Of a stretch of 13,005 nt of DNA, positions 7,038-12,794 are shown one piece after another. The notes under the pieces are model-generated. The model was not told the DNA's origin. It searched no databases and saw only the letters and a list, made by a program, of their open reading frames with translations. The stretch spans positions 1-13,005 of the forward strand of contig CAMNWW010000036.1 in NCBI GenBank assembly GCA_946566415.1, written 5' to 3'. The DNA is from an uncultured Lachnospiraceae bacterium. Its GTDB lineage: Bacteria > Bacillota > Clostridia > Lachnospirales > Lachnospiraceae. The position numbers and the translations under genes are program-made. Each line of letters opens with the position of its first letter. Position 1 is the first letter of the stretch.

Positions 7038-7319
7038 ATGGAATTTAAGGTTGGCGCCGGCAAGTCGGATTTTGCAGACCTGCGTAATTCGAGGGACTCG
7101 GCTATGAGGTGGAATCAAACAAAGAAAAAGGGCTTGGAAGACCGGATATTTTATTGAAGGACGATGATAATCGCAGGGCGATTATCATCGAAGCGAAAAA
7201 GTCTGATTATGAAAAAATATGCTGCGGGGCTATACGGTTACGACCAGATACTTTGCTATGGAGCCGCTTTTTTTAAAAAACAGGTAAAAGTCAAGGAAAT
7301 GCCTAGTGCAGTCCTATAA
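7038..7319 (+). pseudogene. Degraded AAA-ATPase-like / PD-(D/E)XK nuclease family gene
   Basis: The fragment begins at an ATG behind AAGGAG (7025-7030) with MEFKVGAGKSDFADLRNS, resembling the N-terminus of the AAA-ATPase-like (PF09820-type) proteins. The frame then changes, and from about 7097 it reads LGYEVESNKEKGLGRPDILL followed by KDDDNRRAIIIEAKKSDYEK. This matches the PD-(D/E)XK nuclease-type C-terminal domain of the same family, with D and E-A-K as the catalytic signature. A second frame change near 7217-7224 leads to AGLYGYDQILCYGAAFFKKQ and a stop at 7317-7319. Intact members have roughly 500 residues, so the ATPase body and part of the nuclease domain are deleted. Its end overlaps the convergent feoAB stop by 17 nt. 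The family name is from memory of its motifs; the decay is read directly. Confidence 0.72.
7162..7190. repeat. 13-bp perfect palindrome with 3-nt loop inside the pseudogene
   Basis: CGATGATAATCGC (7162-7174) and GCGATTATCATCG (7178-7190) are exact inverse copies separated by AGG. No T-run lies on either side, so it is not a standard terminator for either strand. It falls in the part of the pseudogene that encodes the DDDNRRAIII segment of the nuclease domain. Confidence 0.85.
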
Positions 7320-9657
7320 GGAGTCCTATCATGTGGACGAAAAACGCGGCCGCGTATGCGATCAAACATTGTCCGACAACTACACCGGCCGCCCATTTTC
7401 CGCCTAATTCCCGTTTAACAGACGCAACTGCGGCGACGCAGGGGGTATAGAGCAGACAGAAAACTAACAGGCTGGCGGCTCCAAGCGGCGTGATCGTACC
7501 GACCAAAGCCTTTGTTGTCCCAAAAAGTACGGATAAAGTTGAAACGACGCTTTCTTTTGCAAGAAAACCGGTAATCAGAGCCGTTGAAATCCGCCAGTCG
7601 CCAAGACCTAAAGGAGCTAAGACTGGGGCAATAAACCCGGCAGCTAAAGCTAAGATGCTGGACTGGGAATCTTCCACCATATTCAGCCGGAAATCAAAGG
7701 TCTGCAGGAACCAGATGATGATTGTGGCAATAAAAATGATGGTAAAGGCACGCTGAAGAAAGTCTTTTGCTTTATCCCAGAGCAGTAGGCTGACGTTCTT
7801 AAATCCCGGCAGGCGGTAGTTTGGCAGCTCCAGGACAAAGGGAGTGGCCTCGCCTTTAAATAGAGTTCCCTTGGTGATTAGCGCGCCTAAAATGCCGAGA
7901 ATAATACCGAACAAATACAGCCCGATCATAACAAGCGCCCCCTGTTTGGGGAAGAACACCGATGTAAAAAAGGCATAAATCGGAAGTTTGGCCGAGCAGC
8001 TCATAAATGGCGTCAGAAGGATCGTCATTTTTCTGTCACGCTCGGAGGGGAGCGTTCTGGTTGCCATGACGCCTGGAACCGTACATCCGAAACCGATCAG
8101 CATCGGTACGATACTTCTGCCGGACAGACCGATTTTTCTCAGAAGTTTATCCATTACAAAGGCGACTCTTGCGATATATCCGCTGTCTTCCATGAGTGAA
8201 AGGAAGAAAAACAAGGTTACGATGATGGGCAGGAAGCTCAGCACGCTTCCGACACCGTTAAAAATGCCGTCGATCACCAAAGAATGGAGTGCGTTGTTAA
8301 CGTGGGCGGCAGACAGTGCAGAGTCTACAAATTCAGAGAGCAAAGTGATACCTGTCTCAAGGAGGCCCTGGAGCCACGCCCCGACGACATTAAAAGTCAG
8401 CCAGAATACCAGCCCCATGATGCCGATGAATGCAGGGATGGCTGTATATTTTCCGGTCAGAATCCGATCGATTTTAGCGCTTCTTAAATGCTCTTTGCTT
8501 TCGTGCGGTTTTACCACCGTATTTTCACATAAGTCCTGGATAAAGGAGAAACGCATATCTGCAATAGCGGCGGTGCGGTCAAGACCGCCCTCTTTTTCCA
8601 TCTGACAGATAATATGTTCCAGCATTTCTTTTTCGTTTTCATCCAGATTAAGATTTTCAAGGATCCGTGTATCGCCTTCCGCCAGCTTGCTTGCGGCGAA
8701 ACGGACAGGAATGCCTGATTTGGCGGCGTGATCTTCGATCAAATGCATGATAGCGTGCAGACATCTGTGGACGGCCCCGCCGTGCTGATCGTTGCTGCAA
8801 AAGTCCACCCGCCCCGGACTTTCCTGATATTTTGCTACATGGAGGGCGTGCCCTACCAGCTCGTCAATACCTTCGTTTTTAGCGGCGGAAATGGGAACGA
8901 CGGGGATACCCAGCATCTCTTCCATTTTATTGATTCGGATGGCGCCGCCGTTTCCACGGACTTCGTCCATCATATTGAGAGCGAGGACCATGGGAATATC
9001 CAGCTCCATGAGCTGCATAGTAAGGTAGAGGTTTCTTTCGATATTGGACGCGTCTACAATATTAATAATACCTTTTGGATGTTCATCCAGGAGAAAATCT
9101 CTTGTCACCAATTCTTCGCTGGAATAAGGCGACATTGAATAAATTCCGGGAAGATCTGTAATCAGGGTATTACGGCGGCCTTTGATCATGCCGTCCTTGC
9201 GGTCCACTGTTACGCCAGGAAAATTGCCCACATGCTGATTTGACCCCGTGAGTTGGTTGAACAGAGTTGTCTTGCCGCAATTCTGGTTGCCTGCAAGGGC
9301 GAAGGTGAGGGTAACATCATCCGGAAGCGGGCGCTCCGTAGATTTTTCATGGAACTTTCCGCCCTCTCCAAGACCTGGGTGCGGAATGTGCGGGGCAGGT
9401 TCGCGGCTGCCGGAAACAGAAGGAGAATAATCGCGTACATCCTTAATCCCGATTTTCGCGGCGTCCGCAATCCGTAAGGTTAGATCATATCCGTGTATCA
9501 TAAATTCCATAGGATCCCCAAGGGGAGCATATTTTACCAGCACAATATCAGAACCGGGGATCAATCCCATGTCCAGGAAATGCTGGCGCAGAGCGCCGCC
9601 TCCGCCGACAGCGGTGATCGTTGCCTGCTTTCCGATCGGAAGTTCATTTAATGTCAT
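7303..9657 (-). CDS. feoB: Fused FeoA-FeoB ferrous iron transporter
   Basis: FeoB imports Fe2+ across the cytoplasmic membrane under anoxic conditions; FeoA is a small SH3-like partner. Here both are one 784-residue chain. Residues 1-74 form the FeoA domain (LPIGKQATITAVGG, FLDMGLIPGSDI, MIHGYDLTLRI). A linker of about 40 residues follows, then the G domain. This has G1 GNQNCGKT (123-130), G2 GVTVD (148-152), G3 DLPG (168-171), G4 NMMD (228-231) and G5 SAAK (257-260). The membrane part carries the two gate regions with cysteines, GFGCTVPGVMATRTLPSERD and PFMSCSAKLPIY, and a third conserved LLYTPCVAAVA. AAAGGAG lies 10 nt before the ATG. No feoC follows. The gene has its own promoter, divergent from the FIST operon, and no clear terminator. 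Confidence 0.95.
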   Translation of the reverse strand: MTLNELPIGKQATITAVGGGGALRQHFLDMGLIPGSDIVLVKYAPLGDPMEFMIHGYDLTLRIADAAKIGIKDVRDYSPSVSGSREPAPHIPHPGLGEGGKFHEKSTERPLPDDVTLTFALAGNQNCGKTTLFNQLTGSNQHVGNFPGVTVDRKDGMIKGRRNTLITDLPGIYSMSPYSSEELVTRDFLLDEHPKGIINIVDASNIERNLYLTMQLMELDIPMVLALNMMDEVRGNGGAIRINKMEEMLGIPVVPISAAKNEGIDELVGHALHVAKYQESPGRVDFCSNDQHGGAVHRCLHAIMHLIEDHAAKSGIPVRFAASKLAEGDTRILENLNLDENEKEMLEHIICQMEKEGGLDRTAAIADMRFSFIQDLCENTVVKPHESKEHLRSAKIDRILTGKYTAIPAFIGIMGLVFWLTFNVVGAWLQGLLETGITLLSEFVDSALSAAHVNNALHSLVIDGIFNGVGSVLSFLPIIVTLFFFLSLMEDSGYIARVAFVMDKLLRKIGLSGRSIVPMLIGFGCTVPGVMATRTLPSERDRKMTILLTPFMSCSAKLPIYAFFTSVFFPKQGALVMIGLYLFGIILGILGALITKGTLFKGEATPFVLELPNYRLPGFKNVSLLLWDKAKDFLQRAFTIIFIATIIIWFLQTFDFRLNMVEDSQSSILALAAGFIAPVLAPLGLGDWRISTALITGFLAKESVVSTLSVLFGTTKALVGTITPLGAASLLVFCLLYTPCVAAVASVKRELGGKWAAGVVVGQCLIAYAAAFFVHMIGLLIGLH

Positions 9658-9687
9658 ATGTATCAGACTCCTTTCCTATTAACACTC

Positions 9688-9704
9688 ATCGCCGAATAGG
9701 CGAT
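9688..9704 (-). promoter_or_regulatory. Hairpin in the feoAB leader
   Basis: ATCGCC (9688-9693) and GGCGAT (9699-9704) form a 6-bp stem with a GAATA loop. It sits in the transcribed leader of feoAB between the promoter and the ribosome binding site (complement of 9668-9674). It could affect translation or transcript stability. No function is shown by the sequence. Confidence 0.4.
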
Positions 9705-9750
9705 TTAAGTTCAGATAGACGATTCGGGTATGCGGTTTTGTTTCGAGGAT

Positions 9751-9779
9751 AGTATAGACTAACTGAATGGCGCTGTCAA
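9751..9779 (-). promoter_or_regulatory. Sigma-A promoter of feoAB
   Basis: On the minus strand, TTGACA (complement of 9774-9779, perfect) and TATACT (complement of 9751-9756) are separated by 17 bp. Transcription is predicted to start near 9745, giving a leader of about 88 nt. An imperfect dyad (TAGT...ACTA, 9752-9763) overlaps the -10 and could bind a metalloregulator, but it does not match a clear Fur box or a full DtxR-type site. Confidence 0.8.
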
Positions 9780-9804
9780 GTACGGAAGAAGAGAGAAAAA
9801 TACA

Positions 9805-9834
9805 TTGACGCGTTATCTATGCATACCATATAAT
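9805..9834 (+). promoter_or_regulatory. Sigma-A promoter of the FIST-MCP operon
   Basis: TTGACG (9805-9810, 5 of 6) and a perfect TATAAT (9829-9834) are 18 bp apart. The start of transcription is predicted near 9841, giving a leader of about 90 nt. The -35 box lies 25 bp from the -35 box of the divergent feoAB promoter, so one bound regulator could influence both directions. Confidence 0.75.
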
Positions 9835-9874
9835 GTAAATATGATGTCAAAGCGCTGAACGCACGGTAGAGATT

Positions 9875-9900
9875 GATGCAGCGCAGCATCTTTTAATTTT
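9875..9900 (+). terminator. Attenuator-like hairpin in the FIST-MCP leader
   Basis: GATGC (9875-9879) and GCATC (9886-9890) form a short stem with a 6-nt loop, followed by TTTTAATTTT. It lies between the promoter and the GTG start, so it could end transcription early. GCGCT (9852-9856) upstream is complementary to AGCGC (9880-9884) in the loop and could form an alternative pairing. The stem is only 5 bp, so termination would be weak or conditional. Regulation here is inference. Confidence 0.4.
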
Positions 9901-9931
9901 ATAAATCTATGATGAAAGAGAGGACCGCATT

Positions 9932-10987
9932 GTGAAACAGTTTTTTGGAATGAGCCAGCAAGGAAATTTATCGGAAGCGGTTCGAGGATTAAGCAGACCA
10001 CAATTTATTATGCTGTTTTCTAATGGCGATCAGTTTGAGAAGCATGTGGATGAATTGGAGAAGCTTTATCCCGAAGTCCCCAGCATTGGCTGTATCGGTA
10101 TGAGCTATGATACGAAAGTAGTTGAGAAGGGCGTCGGCGTCGTCGCATTTTATGACGGCGTCAGTGCGGCGGCGAACGTATTAGAAGAAGTATCTGTGAT
10201 GCCGGTAAAATATATCGAGCGCCTTGAACAGGACGTAAAGCGCGTAAACGGGGCGCAGAAGGATACGATATGTATTGATTTATGCTCAGGGAACGACGCC
10301 TGTGTACTTACCACGATCCATTCTGTGTTAAAACGAAAAAATATTTCTCTGGTGGGCGGAACCGGCGATGCAGGCAAGGTGTCGGCAAACGGCAGGATAT
10401 ATGAGGATGCTGTAGCCTATGCCTTGGTGAGGAACCAGAATGGAAGGATAAAGGCATATAAAGAGAACATTTACCATCAGATGGAAAATTATCGTTTTAT
10501 CGCGTCGCGGACGGATAAGGCCAATTATGTTATCGGGGCTTTGAATGGATATCCGGCGAGACAGGTATATCAGGATATCCTACATATAACAGAGCAGGAA
10601 ATCACAACGCAGACATTCAAGAATCCTTTTGGGAAGCTCGATGGGGATGAGATCTGTATTATCTCTATCAAAGAGGTGAAGGGAGATGCCCTGACATGTT
10701 TCAGGCAGGTAAACGATTCAGATGTCCTGGTTCTCCTGGAATTAGGCGACTACAGGGCTACTGTAAAGAATACGATCCGCCAGATACAGCAGGATTTCCC
10801 CCGGGTATCAGCAGTATTTTCTGTAAATTGTCTGTTTAGATATCTTCTGTTTACCCAGAACCATTACATGAAGGAATATCTAAATGATATGAGCTTATTA
10901 GGGGCACATGCAGGCTTCGTAGGATATGGCGAGCACTATAATAATCGGTTTGTGAACCAATCCATGACCTGCGTGGTATTTGAGTAA
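9932..10987 (+). CDS. FIST-domain sensory protein
   Basis: FIST (F-box and intracellular signal transduction) domains are predicted ligand-binding sensor modules often found with chemotaxis or two-component proteins. This 351-residue soluble protein has FIST_N-like features: SIGCIGMSYD at about 51-60, VGGTGDAG at 141-148 and a NGYPARQVY segment at 205-213. It ends with the FIST_C signature, GFVGYGEHY (328-336) and VNQSMTCVVFE (341-351). No signal peptide or membrane segment is present. The start is a GTG at 9932 with AGAGG about 8 nt upstream; an internal ATG at 9950 is the alternative. A soluble chemotaxis receptor begins 13 nt after its stop, which points to a shared sensing job. The ligand is unknown. 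Confidence 0.88.
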   Translation: MKQFFGMSQQGNLSEAVRGLSRPQFIMLFSNGDQFEKHVDELEKLYPEVPSIGCIGMSYDTKVVEKGVGVVAFYDGVSAAANVLEEVSVMPVKYIERLEQDVKRVNGAQKDTICIDLCSGNDACVLTTIHSVLKRKNISLVGGTGDAGKVSANGRIYEDAVAYALVRNQNGRIKAYKENIYHQMENYRFIASRTDKANYVIGALNGYPARQVYQDILHITEQEITTQTFKNPFGKLDGDEICIISIKEVKGDALTCFRQVNDSDVLVLLELGDYRATVKNTIRQIQQDFPRVSAVFSVNCLFRYLLFTQNHYMKEYLNDMSLLGAHAGFVGYGEHYNNRFVNQSMTCVVFE

Positions 10988-11000
10988 AGGGGGATTCACA

Positions 11001-11948
11001 ATGTTTTGGAATAGAAAGAAGGAAGACGCAAAAGGAATGCCGGAAGCTTTGAATGATCTGTATCCGGTACTGCACGTAATGGATACCTTGAAGGACTATC
11101 ACAGAGAGCTTGTGCAGAAGGAAGTCGATTCTCTGGGTGAACTGAGTAATATAGGAAAATCTTTCGGGAAAATATTGACGGAAGCGGAAGATTTCCAGGG
11201 GAAGCTGCAGGAATTTGACCAGAATTTTTCGAGTATAGAACAAGTGTCCGGTGAATTTGTGGAGGTCAAGAAAACCATTTCCCAGTCGGTCGAACGTGCA
11301 CAGAACGGGGTGGAGGAGCTTAAGAACAGTTCGATGCAGGTGGAGACCCATTTTAGCGAGATGGAAAATACGTTTGCAAACCTGCAGCAGGCTGTGGAGA
11401 AAATAAAGCAGTGTACCAGCGGTATTGCTTCGATTGCCGAGCAGACGAATTTGCTCGCGCTGAATGCTTCGATTGAAGCGGCCAGGGCCGGGGAGCAAGG
11501 TAAAGGCTTCGCAGTAGTGGCGGTAGAAGTAAAAAAGCTTGCGGATGAGATTAAAAATCTGACCGGCGAGGTAGACTCCAGTATCCAGGACGTGGAAGAC
11601 GGGACGGAACGGCTTAACGGCAGCATCGCGGCATCTCAGGAGGCGCTGGGTAAGAGCTTGTATAAAGTGAATGAAACTTACGACATGTTTGATGAGATCA
11701 CACATTCGGCCGAGGGAGCTGAGACAGTGCATACGGAGATTTCACGAGTGATTGGGGAGTCAAGTACGGCGCTGCAGTTATTGTGCGGTTTTTTTGAACA
11801 ACTGCGTAATGGGTATCAGGAAGTCGTGAAGCATATAAACATGGCGCGCAAGCTGGGAACAACAAAAAGCGCCATGTTTGAAGACATCGATAATATGATG
11901 GGGCAGATTCCGCCGATCATAAAAGAACATACGTCGAAAAAGAGCTGA
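11001..11948 (+). CDS. Cytoplasmic methyl-accepting chemotaxis protein
   Basis: This 315-residue protein is a chemoreceptor signalling protein without any membrane segment, so it works in the cytoplasm by controlling CheA through CheW. The hairpin tip is clear: AEQTNLLALNASIEAARAGE followed by QGKGFAVVA, at about 146-174. It is flanked by long amphipathic helices (coiled coil from about 60-145 and 176-290). One deviation is V175 where most receptors have D (AVVADEVRKLA). The first 60 residues are not a recognised ligand-binding domain, so sensing probably depends on a partner. The FIST protein 13 nt upstream is the obvious candidate. An upstream in-frame TTG at 10980 is less likely than the ATG at 11001, which has AAAGGGGG 7 nt before it. 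No terminator is visible after the stop. Confidence 0.92.
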   Translation: MFWNRKKEDAKGMPEALNDLYPVLHVMDTLKDYHRELVQKEVDSLGELSNIGKSFGKILTEAEDFQGKLQEFDQNFSSIEQVSGEFVEVKKTISQSVERAQNGVEELKNSSMQVETHFSEMENTFANLQQAVEKIKQCTSGIASIAEQTNLLALNASIEAARAGEQGKGFAVVAVEVKKLADEIKNLTGEVDSSIQDVEDGTERLNGSIAASQEALGKSLYKVNETYDMFDEITHSAEGAETVHTEISRVIGESSTALQLLCGFFEQLRNGYQEVVKHINMARKLGTTKSAMFEDIDNMMGQIPPIIKEHTSKKS

Positions 11949-11950
11949 CC

Positions 11951-11979
11951 GCATAGAGGAGGCGCTTCCTTCATATATT
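11951..11979 (+). promoter_or_regulatory. Candidate sigma-E (mother-cell) promoter for spmA
   Basis: GCATAGA (11951-11957) and CATATATT (11972-11979) are separated by 14 bp. They compare with the Bacillus sigma-E consensus KMATATT-N14/15-CATACAMT at 5 of 7 and 6 of 8 positions. B. subtilis spmA is a sigma-E-dependent gene, which fits. The boxes are AT-rich and short, so chance is possible. Confidence 0.35.
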
Positions 11980-12014
11980 AAGTCAATGGGACTTATATTA
12001 GGATGTGTCGAAAT

Positions 12015-12632
12015 ATGTTAAACTATCTATGGGCAGGGATGATCATTGTAGGTGTGATTTTTGCGGCGTTCACCGGGAAGATGCCGGAGATTACCAATGC
12101 GGCGCTGGACTCCTCCAAGGAGGCGGTAGCATTATGTATCACTATGATGGGAGTGATGGCGTTTTGGGTGGGAATCATGGAGATCGCAAAGGCTGCAGGG
12201 ATGATGGAATCGGCTGCGAGAAAGCTTGGACCGTTTATCCATTTTCTGTTTCCGGAACTTCCGAAAGACCATCCGGCAAGAGAACACATTGCGGCAAATA
12301 TCATTGCGAATGTGCTGGGACTCGGCTGGGCGGCGACTCCGGCAGGGCTTAAGGCGATGGAGGAGCTCGGGAAACTGGAGGAAGACAGGAGATGCGGGCG
12401 GCTTCCTGGCCCGGCGAGGATGCGAGGAGCCGCAAGCAATGAGATGTGCACGTTTTTGATTCTGAATATCTCATCTTTGCAGTTAATCCCGGTAAATGTG
12501 ATCGCTTACCGGAGTCAGTACGGGAGCGTGAACCCGGCGGCGATCGTGGGAGCGGGAATTGCCGCGACGGCGGTAAGTACGGTGGCGGCGATTATATATT
12601 GTAAAATGATGGACGGGAAGCGGAGGATATAA
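12015..12632 (+). CDS. spmA: Spore maturation protein A
   Basis: SpmA is a membrane protein of the nucleoside recognition/gate family, needed with SpmB for spore core dehydration and heat resistance in Bacillus and Clostridium. This 205-residue protein starts LNYLWAGMIIVGVIFAAFTG (TM1) and continues CITMMGVMAFWVGIMEI (41-57), ANVLGLGWAATPAGLKAMEE (98-117) and SNEMCTFLILNISSLQLIPV (141-160). It ends with a final hydrophobic segment at 173-196. The ATG at 12003 adds four residues but has no spaced ribosome site. The ATG at 12015 has AGGA 11-12 nt upstream and matches the family N-terminus. A region at about 120-137 is arginine-rich and longer than usual. A terminator overlaps the stop, and spmB, the usual partner, does not follow. 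Confidence 0.9.
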   Translation: MLNYLWAGMIIVGVIFAAFTGKMPEITNAALDSSKEAVALCITMMGVMAFWVGIMEIAKAAGMMESAARKLGPFIHFLFPELPKDHPAREHIAANIIANVLGLGWAATPAGLKAMEELGKLEEDRRCGRLPGPARMRGAASNEMCTFLILNISSLQLIPVNVIAYRSQYGSVNPAAIVGAGIAATAVSTVAAIIYCKMMDGKRRI

Positions 12633-12650
12633 CATCTTCCGCTTTTGTAT
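12618..12650 (+). terminator. Intrinsic terminator overlapping the spmA stop codon
   Basis: AAGCGGAGGAT (12618-12628) pairs with ATCTTCCGCTT (12634-12644) with one G-T wobble and a 5-nt loop that contains the TAA stop (12630-12632). TTTTGTATTATT follows. The 5' arm is the last coding sequence of spmA, so termination and translation end are superimposed. Confidence 0.8.
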
Positions 12651-12686
12651 TATTCAAGGAGAAACAAAAAGTGTTTTGAAAGTATA

Positions 12687-12715
12687 TTGAGAGAAACTGA
12701 TTTTTAGGGTATACT
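12687..12715 (+). promoter_or_regulatory. Sigma-A promoter upstream of a short promoter-terminator unit
   Basis: TTGAGA (12687-12692, 5 of 6) and TATACT (12710-12715, 5 of 6) are 17 bp apart. The transcription start is predicted near 12722. The first thing transcribed is the terminator hairpin at 12742-12789, before the exported protein gene at the right edge. Confidence 0.65.
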
Positions 12716-12721
12716 ATCCCG

Positions 12722-12789
12722 TTTTCAACACTTGGAGAAAGAAAAGGAGCCGAGAATACCCATAAATAGGGGGATTCCGGCTTCTTTTT
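12722..12789 (+). ncRNA. Possible small RNA or attenuated leader of about 68 nt
   Basis: The predicted transcript runs from the start near 12722 to the T-run at 12785-12789. It has about 20 unpaired nucleotides, then a long hairpin. No small reading frame with a ribosome binding site is evident inside. It may be a free small RNA, or the leader of the downstream FecR-like gene released only when read-through occurs. Neither has been shown. Confidence 0.35.
12742..12789 (+). terminator. Strong intrinsic terminator, possibly bidirectional
   Basis: The stem pairs 12742-12752 with 12778-12788 (one G-T), then 12754-12757 with 12774-12777 after a bulged A, and CCC (12759-12761) with GGG near the loop. 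A T-run ends it on the plus strand. The matching A-run at 12742-12745 gives T's on the minus strand as well. Confidence 0.8.
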
Positions 12790-12794
12790 CACTT

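Noticed and set aside
6056..7063. 335-codon open frame on the minus strand across the AI-2E transporter
   Set aside because: Long, but its composition (H, N, Q, R rich, low complexity) is that of the complement of a hydrophobic membrane gene. No motif is recognised.
9745..9775. Fur or DtxR box at the feoAB promoter
   Set aside because: Only an imperfect TAGT...ACTA dyad is present. It does not reach the known 19-bp consensus of either regulator, so only a generic operator is possible.
10851..11732. 293-codon open frame on the minus strand across the FIST end and the chemoreceptor
   Set aside because: It lies opposite two well-supported genes. The Leu/His/Phe/Arg-rich translation has no recognisable domain.
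11979..11995. TAAGTC/GACTTA hairpin as a terminator of the chemoreceptor operon
   Set aside because: The stem is 6 bp and AT-rich, and no T-run follows it.
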